Shown: positions 54,544-62,401 of the stretch, piece by piece | Layout: each line of letters starts with the position of its first letter | How positions within the stretch are numbered: position 1 is the stretch's first letter | The notes under the pieces: model-generated | Seen by the model: only the letters and a program-made list of their open reading frames with translations | The model's database searches: none | Told to the model about the DNA's origin: nothing | NCBI GenBank assembly: GCA_947565635.1 | Contig: CANOGU010000010.1 | Span: 1 to 64,000 of the forward strand | Source of the DNA: an uncultured Lactobacillus sp. | Lineage (GTDB): Bacteria > Bacillota > Bacilli > Lactobacillales > Lactobacillaceae | Length of the DNA stretch: 64,000 nucleotides | Direction of reading: 5' to 3' | Made by a program: the position numbers and the translations under genes

Positions 54544-55728
54544 TTATGGTTTTGCTTCTTTAAAACCATACTCCTTTTCTATTATTTTTGAGAAGCCAGC
54601 GTCATATTCGGGTTTTATATCTTGGAGGTATAAATCTTTTGAAATATCTCGAATGTTTTCCCTACTTAAATTATTCAGAAGTTTACAAATGTTTTGAGAA
54701 CCAAATAAGAAATCAACAGGAATTTGATTTTGTTCAATAATATTTAACATGGTATAAAAATCACCAGATATACATGCCTTTAATATGTCCTGAGTAAATG
54801 TTACTCGTATACATTTTGTACATGATCCACATGGTGTTTCTGCTGATATCCAACATGAATTGAAATCCTCTAATTTTGAAAATCCATATTCATCAGATAG
54901 TATTCTGTATACACCGAATGAAGAGATAGCTGATATAGGTAATATAATGCCAAAATTTGGGAATCCCATTAATTGGGTTAAATCTAGCAAATTTTTCATA
55001 GATGCAAATGATTCGGCGATTGTAATACCTTTACCGTTTTGTGATAGCATGTCCCATTGCACACCACACGCCATTTTAGTGTAATAGCCTTTATGTGTAC
55101 TCAATAAAATAGGAGCTAAATATATAATATGCATATCTTCTTCTTGATAATATGAAACGTTGTTGTTAAGAAAAATAGATTGAGTGGAATATTTTTTAGC
55201 AAGCATTTCATCATTTATATTATATTTAGTATGGAAATCATGAGAAAAATCTGCATCATCAAAATCAAACTGGAAATTTTCTATTTTATATCCGCTTTTT
55301 TTCAGCAGGAGTTGACAGCAAACTGAATCTTTTCCGTTTGAAAAACCTAAAGCTATTGTATTATCAATAAATCTACAATTTTCTAAATTTATATTTTTCT
55401 TTTTTGAATAGTTAAGCGTTGGAGTATAGTCTTTAACTGTATCTCCAATTTTTTCTTTCATCAAATCTATTAGCAACCCAATCTCATTCTTAAGGTAGGT
55501 TACTTCAGCGTTCATAAGAGAAAAGTTTGTAATACTAAAATTAGCATTTAAATTTTCACAAATAGCCCATCTTAGCATTGCCACAATACATAACCTGTTG
55601 CTAATTTCTGAAAGGTTATACTTACTTTTAAACATATATTGTTTTATTAATTTCTGTTCTCTTAAGAGATTTAATGTAATTGATTGTTGTGAAGTAATAA
55701 CGTCTATCACTAATTCGTCTTTTCTCAT
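54544..55728 (-). CDS. PP-loop (QueC-like) ATP-pyrophosphatase-fold enzyme
   Basis: A 394-residue protein. ALGFSNGKDSVCCQ (about 127-138) is a PP-loop (SGGxDS variant SNGKDS). A cysteine cluster C-x7-C-x2-C-x2-C at about 292-306 (SCWISAETPCGSCTKC) matches the zinc site of QueC. PP-loop enzymes adenylate a carbonyl for attack by ammonia or sulfur. A queuosine role is unlikely here because no other queuosine gene is near. The start overlaps the PLP enzyme stop by 4 nt, so they are co-translated. The N-terminal 120 residues are unassigned. Confidence 0.72.
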   Translation of the reverse strand: MRKDELVIDVITSQQSITLNLLREQKLIKQYMFKSKYNLSEISNRLCIVAMLRWAICENLNANFSITNFSLMNAEVTYLKNEIGLLIDLMKEKIGDTVKDYTPTLNYSKKKNINLENCRFIDNTIALGFSNGKDSVCCQLLLKKSGYKIENFQFDFDDADFSHDFHTKYNINDEMLAKKYSTQSIFLNNNVSYYQEEDMHIIYLAPILLSTHKGYYTKMACGVQWDMLSQNGKGITIAESFASMKNLLDLTQLMGFPNFGIILPISAISSFGVYRILSDEYGFSKLEDFNSCWISAETPCGSCTKCIRVTFTQDILKACISGDFYTMLNIIEQNQIPVDFLFGSQNICKLLNNLSRENIRDISKDLYLQDIKPEYDAGFSKIIEKEYGFKEAKP

Positions 55729-56648
55729 CTAAATCCTTCTTCCGTGTTGAGCAATAACATAGTTTTATCTTTTAAATTGTGAAATTTGATATATTCGATC
55801 ATAGATGCATAAACGAAAGAAGCTACATCACCACTTAAGACTTGTGCATCTTTTAAAAGTTGTGTCCTTCCATCATAAACAATAGAATCGCTCATTCTGA
55901 TTACTTCATAAAATTGGTTAAGATTATCAACGTTATTTGGAATAAAGGAATCACTGATTGCTTCTATATTGTGATCAACATATTCAGCATCGTGACCATA
56001 ATATGAATCATAAATTATTCCACCAATAGGATCGCAAACAATAACTTTAGTGGGATAATTGTGTTCGTCTATATATTTTTGAATACCTACAGCTGTTCCC
56101 CCACTTCCTATGCCTAAAAAGATATAATCTAATGGTTTAGATTGCTTTTTGAAATAGGAAAAAATTTCTGGTGCTGTACTAGCGTAATGAGCTTCAATGT
56201 TTAGTTTGTTATCAAATTGGTCAATATAGTGCTTATTTATTGAACCTAATTCGTTGTAAAATTTAAGACTTTCGTAGACCCATCCTCCCGGAAGAGTAGA
56301 TGTCTCACCCGAACACTTAATTACTTGAGCTTCTAGTTTTTTCAAGATTCTATACTTAGGATCTTCGATATCCTTAGATACAAAAATTGTACATTTGTGA
56401 TTTAAAATCTTACATAAATACGCTAAACTGATTCCCGCATTTCCCGAACTGGCGATAACAAAATGAACAGATTTGTTTTCAGTTTTACTTGAATCTAAAA
56501 TGTCTTTAACCATATACCAAACACTACGATCCTTTATAGAACCTGTTGGATTTTCATTTTCCATTTTAATAAATACATCATTATGTAATTTATTAATGTT
56601 TCTAACACTTGTGTTTCCGATATTAAGAAAGTTTTCCATATTGTTCAA
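55725..56648 (-). CDS. PLP-dependent fold-type II enzyme, cysteine-synthase/SbnA-like
   Basis: A 307-residue enzyme. The PLP lysine is in ENPTGSIKDRS (about residue 39). The substrate loop is ASSGNAG (about 68-74) and the phosphate loop GIGSGGTAVG (about 181-190). The family makes cysteine, or in siderophore loci N-(1-amino-1-carboxyethyl)-glutamate for diaminopropionate. It is the first enzyme gene after the shp peptide and probably supplies a special amino acid. It could also be a plain cysteine synthase. Confidence 0.8.
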   Translation of the reverse strand: MNNMENFLNIGNTSVRNINKLHNDVFIKMENENPTGSIKDRSVWYMVKDILDSSKTENKSVHFVIASSGNAGISLAYLCKILNHKCTIFVSKDIEDPKYRILKKLEAQVIKCSGETSTLPGGWVYESLKFYNELGSINKHYIDQFDNKLNIEAHYASTAPEIFSYFKKQSKPLDYIFLGIGSGGTAVGIQKYIDEHNYPTKVIVCDPIGGIIYDSYYGHDAEYVDHNIEAISDSFIPNNVDNLNQFYEVIRMSDSIVYDGRTQLLKDAQVLSGDVASFVYASMIEYIKFHNLKDKTMLLLNTEEGFR

Positions 56649-56698
56649 AATCCTTTCATGAAATATGGGCTCATATTTAAAATAAAATTTTTATATTT

Positions 56699-56770
56699 TT
56701 ATCCACCGACAATAATGAGAATATCCAATACAAGGATCACAATTGATAAAATTTTTGCTTTCTTCTTCAC
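56699..56770 (-). CDS. shp: SHP-type pheromone precursor (C-terminus DILIIVGG)
   Basis: The 23-codon ORF starts at GTG 56770, with AAAGGAGG 7 nt upstream, and stops at TAA 56701-56699. It has the three-part SHP layout: a basic start (MKKKAK), a hydrophobic core, and C-terminal DILIIVGG. This octapeptide equals the mature SHP2 pheromone of Streptococcus as I know it. SHPs are cut by Eep, exported, reimported by Opp and bound by Rgg. It lies 50 bp before the PLP gene on the same strand and faces the divergent rgg. Confidence 0.88.
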   Translation of the reverse strand: MKKKAKILSIVILVLDILIIVGG

Positions 56771-56783
56771 TAGTATTCCTCCT

Positions 56784-56822
56784 TTTATGTTGATTTATTA
56801 TATAATGGTTGAGATTAAATCT
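56784..56822 (-). promoter_or_regulatory. Candidate Rgg-controlled promoter of shp and the NRPS-like operon
   Basis: On the minus strand a TATAAT (near 56800) has a poor -35 (AATAGA) at 17 bp spacing, as expected for activator-dependent promoters. The palindrome AGATTAAATCT (56812-56822) sits in the spacer/-35 area and is a candidate operator. Binding is inference. Confidence 0.5.
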
Positions 56823-56850
56823 ATTTTTTGTTGTGAAAGTGGGAAATATA

Positions 56851-57699
56851 GTGAAGTCTACTTTTGGAAAAACACTTAGAAAAATTCGTCAAAACAAACA
56901 AGTTAGTATTTGCTCAATCTCAGATGAAAATCTTTCTAAATCACAAATATCTAGATTTGAACGTGGCGAATCCGAAATTTCATGTATCAGATTAATTAAT
57001 ATTCTTGATAAGCTTAATATTTCTATTGAAGAATTCATGATTATACATAATGATGATTCTACAAGAATAGATAAGTTTGCTAAATTAGTACAATATATTA
57101 GAAAAGCATACTCTGAACAACGTTTAGATAACATTATGAAACTCCTTTCAAATTCATCGGAATATCCTTTAAATAATCTAGAGAGAACAATGGTTAAGTC
57201 AATTATTCACACTTTGGATAGTAGAATTAAGCCTGAAAAAAGTGAAATGGTTAAACTAGTAGACTATCTTTTTAAAGTTGAATATTGGGGATATTATGAA
57301 ATTATGCTTCTGGGAAATTGTGCACGAACAATAGAATATACTTCCTTTTTTCTACTAACAAAAGAAATGTTAGAAAATTATATATATTCGTCATTGAATA
57401 AACATAATAAAAGATTGGTAACACAGTTAGCTATTAATTGTTTAATTTTGAGTGTTGAAAAGAATAAGGTTTCTAATTGTAGATATTTAATAAAAGAAAT
57501 AGAAAAATTATTAGAAAATGAATTAAATTACTATGAACAAACTGTTTTCTTGTATGCGACAGGATACTTTGAATTTAAGCAAAATCAAGACAATGGTATA
57601 AAAAAGATGAAAAAGGCTATTCAAGTGTTTGATATTTTAGGAGAAGATAAAATTAAAGCTCATTACACTGCACATTATTCTAAATTTATAAATAAATAA
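56851..57699 (+). CDS. rgg: Rgg-family regulator paired with SHP
   Basis: A 282-residue Rgg: helix-turn-helix ([20 protein letters not shown]...[17 protein letters not shown]) and a TPR-like peptide-binding domain. Length and N-terminus match streptococcal Rgg2/Rgg3 (about 280-290 residues). GTG 56851 is chosen; the upstream extension is not family-like and the ribosome binding site AAAGTGGGA is weak. It is divergent from shp, the streptococcal layout. Confidence 0.85.
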   Translation: MKSTFGKTLRKIRQNKQVSICSISDENLSKSQISRFERGESEISCIRLINILDKLNISIEEFMIIHNDDSTRIDKFAKLVQYIRKAYSEQRLDNIMKLLSNSSEYPLNNLERTMVKSIIHTLDSRIKPEKSEMVKLVDYLFKVEYWGYYEIMLLGNCARTIEYTSFFLLTKEMLENYIYSSLNKHNKRLVTQLAINCLILSVEKNKVSNCRYLIKEIEKLLENELNYYEQTVFLYATGYFEFKQNQDNGIKKMKKAIQVFDILGEDKIKAHYTAHYSKFINK

Positions 57700-57735
57700 T
57701 TTGATAGGATGAAAGATGGAAAGATACGATAATAT

Positions 57736-58470
57736 ATGAAATTGAATGAACTTGAGCATTTAAATAAGCTCTATAAAGAGGGACATTGGGGAAGCAATAT
57801 GCCAGAAGATACACGGCCTCAAAATTTAGATCCTAATTCTGAAGAAAATGCTATTTTTTATACATTGCCAACTGCTTTAGATTATCAACGAAATTCTAAT
57901 ACCTTGTGGAAAAGTGCTACGGCTACTTTTGAAGATAATGAAACTAGCTTTGTATTTAATCTACAAGAAGTGATGAATAAAGATTTTACTGAAGTACGGG
58001 CAGCCTTAACTAGATATAGTTTGGCTTTGCAGAAAAATAAGCAGACACAAATTTGGATTAAACTTTGTCAGACTTTAGATAATAATTTCAATAGAAAAGT
58101 AACTGATTTTTTTGCTTATTTTGACAATGACATTCAAAAAGTTCGTCATTATATGCAGGTAGAGAAGAAAAAGGATTTCCCATACCTGTCTGGTAAAAAA
58201 TTATGCAACTACTGGTTGTATGTGATGTATCAGTATACTAATCTGCCTTTGATTAATACTGATCAAATTTATATTGCTACAGATCGGCATATTATTAGAG
58301 CTACGCATAAACTTGGGCTGATTACAGATGAAGAAGTAGAAAACACAAAAGTACAGGATTATGTAATAAAATCTTGGATTGAAGCACTAAAAGGTACCAA
58401 TTATGTACCTATTGATTTTCAATCTGCTCTTTGGTTATGGGCAAGGAATGGTTTTAAAGAAGAATTGTAA
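57736..58470 (+). CDS. Conserved hypothetical protein, possibly HhH-GPD-like
   Basis: A 244-residue soluble protein. The C-terminal half (FPYLSGKKLCNYWLYVMYQY, IATDRHIIRATHKLGLI) has a faint likeness to helix-hairpin-helix DNA glycosylases, but no clear catalytic Lys/Asp site could be assigned. It is followed 18 bp later by a Nudix gene. Function unknown. Confidence 0.6.
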   Translation: MKLNELEHLNKLYKEGHWGSNMPEDTRPQNLDPNSEENAIFYTLPTALDYQRNSNTLWKSATATFEDNETSFVFNLQEVMNKDFTEVRAALTRYSLALQKNKQTQIWIKLCQTLDNNFNRKVTDFFAYFDNDIQKVRHYMQVEKKKDFPYLSGKKLCNYWLYVMYQYTNLPLINTDQIYIATDRHIIRATHKLGLITDEEVENTKVQDYVIKSWIEALKGTNYVPIDFQSALWLWARNGFKEEL

Positions 58471-58488
58471 TATTAAAGGAAGAACACC

Positions 58489-58938
58489 ATGAAATATGAA
58501 CATTCGGCAGGCGCAATTATCTGGCGCAAGCAAAACAACGAAATCCAATATTTATTAATTCAAAGTCAGCCTTATAAGCAATTTAAGAGTGCATGGGCTT
58601 TTTCAAAAGGACATCTTGAAGCAGGAGAAACAGCGCAAGAAGCTGCAAAACGAGAAATTTTTGAAGAAGTAGGTTTGAGGCCTGCATTTAATTTTGATTT
58701 TAGTGAAAGCTATTCATATAAAGTTACTTCAGAAATTGAAAAGACTGTAACGTTATTTTTAGCAAAATACAATTCTGATCAGAAAATAAAACGGCAAGAA
58801 AGTGAAATTAGGCAGACTGCTTGGCTAAACTATGAAGATGCGCAGAAAAGAATTAGAGAGCAAAACTTTAAGGAATTTAGTTTTGAAGATTTATCCTTTA
58901 GTCTGGAGAAGGCTAATGATTATTTGAATGGATATTGA
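58489..58938 (+). CDS. Nudix hydrolase
   Basis: A 149-residue hydrolase with Nudix box GHLEAGETAQEAAKREIFEEVGL. The start EHSAGAIIWRK and FSKGHLE resemble diadenosine-polyphosphate (Ap4A) hydrolases. AAAGGAAGAACACC precedes the ATG. Confidence 0.9.
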   Translation: MKYEHSAGAIIWRKQNNEIQYLLIQSQPYKQFKSAWAFSKGHLEAGETAQEAAKREIFEEVGLRPAFNFDFSESYSYKVTSEIEKTVTLFLAKYNSDQKIKRQESEIRQTAWLNYEDAQKRIREQNFKEFSFEDLSFSLEKANDYLNGY

Positions 58939-59056
58939 TTCTGAGAATAATCAGTGTGATGAGATTCTCTATAATTTAAGCAAGATTATATCTAGTTAAA
59001 ATTAAATACAATGTATATAAATTGTAGTATAATTTTAGAAAAGGGGAGTGATTAAT

Positions 59057-59356
59057 ATGGCACATACATATAGTTATCGTGCAGATTCTAAAGATCATGA
59101 TGAAGTTAAAAGAATTTTAGATAATCTCGGTTTAGACATGTCTACTAGTATTAAAATGTATTTTAAACAAATTATTAGACATAATGGGATTCCCTTTTCA
59201 GTAACCAATTCTGATACGCTTACAGACGATACTAAGAAAGCTCTTTTACTGGCAGAAGCTAAAGATATGGGCTTAATTGAAGACGATACTCCAGCCTTTA
59301 AAGATACTAATAAATTGATTAGTTATATGAAAAAACGTGCAAAGGAATTAGAGTAA
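59057..59356 (+). CDS. RelB/DinJ-family antitoxin
   Basis: A 99-residue protein with an N-terminal ribbon-helix-helix (HTYSYRADSKDHDEVKRILDNLGLDMSTSIKMYFKQI), typical of RelB/DinJ, and a C-terminal toxin-binding tail. ATG 59057 follows AGGGGAGTG. Overlaps the toxin gene by 1 nt, as usual for autoregulated pairs. Confidence 0.88.
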   Translation: MAHTYSYRADSKDHDEVKRILDNLGLDMSTSIKMYFKQIIRHNGIPFSVTNSDTLTDDTKKALLLAEAKDMGLIEDDTPAFKDTNKLISYMKKRAKELE

Positions 59357-59664
59357 TGTATGAAATAAAGGCCGAAGATACTTTTATTCAGGATGTAAAT
59401 CGTTGGAGTAAGAAAGTTCCTGAGTTATGGAATGAAATTCAAGCAATAACTTTATATATGCAAGAAACTGGAGAAATACCGGAAGAATATGATCCACATC
59501 TTTTAACTAATGAGGAATTGAATTATGTAGGATATTTTGAATTTCATTTATTTGAGGGGAAACTTGATTTGCTTGTTATTCATACAAAAAACAAAAATAA
59601 AAAAGTCTTTCGATTGGTTAGACTAGGGTCTCATAATGAATTATTTCATTCTGATTTACGATAA
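59356..59664 (+). CDS. YafQ/RelE-family mRNA interferase toxin
   Basis: A 102-residue RelE-fold toxin (EIKAEDTFIQDVNRWSKK...RLVRLGSHNELF ending like YafQ, R.GSH.ELF). It should cleave ribosome-bound mRNA; its partner is the antitoxin gene just before it. Catalytic residues are only partly visible (His near the C-terminus). Confidence 0.85.
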   Translation: MYEIKAEDTFIQDVNRWSKKVPELWNEIQAITLYMQETGEIPEEYDPHLLTNEELNYVGYFEFHLFEGKLDLLVIHTKNKNKKVFRLVRLGSHNELFHSDLR

Positions 59665-59672
59665 TTAAAATT

Positions 59673-59704
59673 AAAGCCGTTGATATCAAACGACTTTTTA
59701 TTTT
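59673..59704 (+). terminator. Weak terminator of the toxin-antitoxin operon
   Basis: AAAGCCGTT / AACGACTTT stem with one mismatch and a T-rich tail. Confidence 0.55.
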
Positions 59705-59763
59705 GCATATTTTTATCTAAAATAAGACTTGAATACAGTTAAAACAAGAAAGTGTATATAAAA

Positions 59764-60951
59764 ATGGCAGAACCAAATTATGCAAAGTTAGAAGCAAATA
59801 ACCCTCATTTAAATAAAGAGAAGCCATATCCACTAGCAGGAATCTTAGTTGTGGACTTCACTCATGTCTTGTCAGGTCCAACTTGTACAAGAATGCTTGC
59901 CGATGCAGGTGCACGAGTAATCCACATTGAGAGAAAAACAGGGGATGATACCCGACACATGGGACCATACATTGCAGATGGTTCAAGTGAATATTTTAGA
60001 ATCTGCAACGCAGGAAAAGAATCAATTGCTTTAGATTTGAAAGATCCAAAAGATCATGCTTTAGTCGAAAACATGATTGCTAAGGCTGATATAGTTGTAG
60101 AAAACTTCCGTCCAGGTGTAATGACACGCCTAGGATTTGATCCAGAAGAAATGGTTAAAAAGTATCCAAAGCTAATATTTGCTTCTATTTCTGGTTTTGG
60201 TCAATACGGACCGTGGTCTAAACAAGCGGCTTACGATACCATTGTTCAGGCAGTATCTGGATTAATGGATGCTACAGGTGAACCAAACAGCAAGCCAACA
60301 CGTGTTGGAACTTCAGTTTCTGATGTTGTTGCAGGAATCATGGGTTATAGCGCGATTACCACTGCCTTAGTGGCAAGAGAACGCACTGGAAAAGGAACTA
60401 CAATAGATGTTTCAATGCTTGATTCTACTTTTTCATTAATGGTGCAGGACTTAATGCTAGCTCTTGGACCGCATGAAGTGCCACACAGAATTGGTAATCG
60501 TCATCCTGACATGTACCCATTCGATACCTTTGATTGCCAGGATCAGCCAATTGCTATTTGTTGTGGAAATGATCATTTATGGGGATTATTATCTAATGCA
60601 TTAGGGCATGAAGAATGGATTAATCAAGCAGATTTTAAGACAAATGACCTGCGTGAGAAGAACTGGCAAAAAGTTAAGAATGCGATGCAAGCTGTGCTTA
60701 AAACTAGGACTGCCGCAGAATGGGAGGAAATTTTGCATAAAGCAGGGGTGCCAGCTGGCTTAGTTTTGAATGTGGATAAGACTAGACGCCTTGATCAAAT
60801 TATTGAGCGCGGGATGGTTAAGACGCTACCTGATGGCAATGAAGTTTTAGGTTCGCCACTTAAATATGGAACTTGGAATTCATATGGTTTACAAAAAGAT
60901 GCACCAAAACTAGACGAACAAGGTGAGCAGATTCGTAAGGAATTTGAATAA
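59764..60951 (+). CDS. CaiB/BaiF family III CoA-transferase (formyl-CoA:oxalate type)
   Basis: A 395-residue class III CoA-transferase: VVDFTHVLSGPTCTRMLADAGARVIHIE, DIVVENFRPGVMTRLGFDPE, and the catalytic Asp in TIDVSMLDSTF. It resembles Frc, which moves CoA from formyl-CoA to oxalate. The partner oxc (oxalyl-CoA decarboxylase) is not in the window, so the acid substrate is uncertain. ATG 59764 is preferred to GTG 59752. Confidence 0.82.
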   Translation: MAEPNYAKLEANNPHLNKEKPYPLAGILVVDFTHVLSGPTCTRMLADAGARVIHIERKTGDDTRHMGPYIADGSSEYFRICNAGKESIALDLKDPKDHALVENMIAKADIVVENFRPGVMTRLGFDPEEMVKKYPKLIFASISGFGQYGPWSKQAAYDTIVQAVSGLMDATGEPNSKPTRVGTSVSDVVAGIMGYSAITTALVARERTGKGTTIDVSMLDSTFSLMVQDLMLALGPHEVPHRIGNRHPDMYPFDTFDCQDQPIAICCGNDHLWGLLSNALGHEEWINQADFKTNDLREKNWQKVKNAMQAVLKTRTAAEWEEILHKAGVPAGLVLNVDKTRRLDQIIERGMVKTLPDGNEVLGSPLKYGTWNSYGLQKDAPKLDEQGEQIRKEFE

Positions 60952-61011
60952 AAATAAACATGAAAAAAGATCAAGATTTTCTATTTTTTGAGAATCTTGA
61001 TCTTTTACTTT
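60946..61011 (+). repeat. 66-bp direct repeat, copy 1 (stop codon plus terminator)
   Basis: Identical over 66 bp to 63650-63715. It spans the last codons of the CoA-transferase (GAATAA) and a 14-bp-stem terminator (arms 60965-60978 and 60993-61006, core GATCAAGATT). Confidence 0.95.
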
Positions 61012-61089
61012 GTGGGAAAATATTTATATATAATGATTTAAAATTTTTTTGCGATAAAATTGATTAAATTTTTAGAGATGAGGATCAAA

Positions 61090-61911
61090 ATGACTATTGG
61101 AGAAGCATTAAAAAGAGAAAGAGAAAGTTTAGGATTGACTCAAGAAGAAATGACGAAGAATATTATTCAAAAGAGTCATTATTCTAAAATAGAGCGCAAT
61201 ATTGAAGGAATTTCAGCAGATAGTTTGTTTAAAATTCTGTTTACACATCATATTGATGTTGATGAATTTTTAGAAAGTATAAAAGATACATATACTTCTA
61301 AAGAAGATGTTAAAGCCGGCTTATTAGAAAAAAGGATGATGAATGCTTTTAATACTTCAAATACTGAAGCAGTCAAGAAATGTTTAGCAGAAATTCTTGA
61401 ATTGGATGAAAATCTTATTTTTAAATATCGTGCGCTCATCGCTGTTGCTACCTTTGACGGGAATTTGGATCAATTAAGCGAAAATACAAGAAAAAATATA
61501 GTTAAAAAATTCAACGATTTTAACAACTGGGTGGAGAATATCGATTCATTACGTTTGTTAGCTAATTGTATGTCTGTATTTACTCAAGCGCAATTAGATA
61601 ATAATATAGATTATTTATTAAATTATTATAGAAAAAAAGATGATCATCCAGAAATAAAAATAGAAAGAGTAGCAATTATTTGTAATAACTATTTATATTA
61701 TTGTTATTATTCTGATGTTAATGGAGATAATATAAAAAAGTGTTTAGATTATTTAAAGAATTTACCTAAGAATATCCATTTTCTTTTTTATCATATTAGC
61801 TGTAATTTTTATACTAACTTATTTAACGGAAATAAAAAAGAGGCAATAGATATAAAGGAATCACTATGCAAATGGGGATATGAAGACAGAGTTAAAAGTT
61901 GGAAAGTGTAA
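61090..61911 (+). CDS. Third Rgg-type regulator
   Basis: A 273-residue protein: helix-turn-helix (IGEALKRERESLGLTQEEMTKNIIQKSHYSKIERN) and a helical C-terminal domain as in Rgg/MutR. ATG 61090 is chosen because GAGGA lies 6 nt upstream. It lies inside the repeat-bounded module with a broken oxidoreductase and an MFS gene. No SHP-like ORF was found next to it. An inverted repeat ATTTAAGTTT / AAACTTAAAT (61911-61920, 61930-61939) follows. Confidence 0.75.
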   Translation: MTIGEALKRERESLGLTQEEMTKNIIQKSHYSKIERNIEGISADSLFKILFTHHIDVDEFLESIKDTYTSKEDVKAGLLEKRMMNAFNTSNTEAVKKCLAEILELDENLIFKYRALIAVATFDGNLDQLSENTRKNIVKKFNDFNNWVENIDSLRLLANCMSVFTQAQLDNNIDYLLNYYRKKDDHPEIKIERVAIICNNYLYYCYYSDVNGDNIKKCLDYLKNLPKNIHFLFYHISCNFYTNLFNGNKKEAIDIKESLCKWGYEDRVKSWKV

Positions 61912-62005
61912 TTTAAGTTTCGCATAGCAAAACTTAAATACGAAATTGAAAAATATGTGTAATACTAATATCAAATAATTAAGATATGAAGCATTATCTT
62001 CACAA

Positions 62006-62392
62006 ATGACTATTGAAGATAGATGTTATGGTTTAAGTAAAGAAAAAATAAATGCATATGATGGAATTTTATTTGATTATAATTCGTACAAATTACAGAA
62101 TGGATCAACATATTTTTTGCATAATCTAAATATTTTGCAAAAAAATGGATTTATAAAAACAAATAAATTTGGAGAAACAATAGTTCCTGGTTTATTTGCT
62201 GTTGGAAGTGTCACAAAACCAATTTCTGGAGTTCCTCAAGCCATTTACTCTGGTCAAGTGACAGGACTTTATATAGGACATTTGCTTGAAAAAACGACAA
62301 TTGCTGACCCTAGTGGTAGATTTCCATTTTTACCAAGGGAAGAAAACTGGAAAGAAAGCTTTCAACACGAACTTGAAATAGAAGATTCTTAG
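62006..62392 (+). pseudogene. C-terminal fragment of a FAD-dependent (thioredoxin-reductase-like) oxidoreductase
   Basis: 128 residues ending with GLFAVGSVTKPISGVPQAIYSGQVTGLYIG, the C-terminal FAD/dimer motif of TrxR-like enzymes (GLFAxGDV). The N-terminal GxGxxG and the CxxC are absent. The frame is open upstream only to 61979, with a stop before it, and no ribosome binding site is seen. It is probably the end of a deleted gene. Confidence 0.7.
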
Positions 62393-62401
62393 GATAAAGC
62401 T

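Noticed and set aside
50306..57720. Island carried by an insertion sequence or phage
   Set aside because: No transposase, integrase, attachment-site repeats or tRNA were seen at either edge.
61979..62005. Very short minus-strand ORF (MLHILII) near the third Rgg as a possible pheromone
   Set aside because: Only seven codons, no ribosome binding site and no SHP features.
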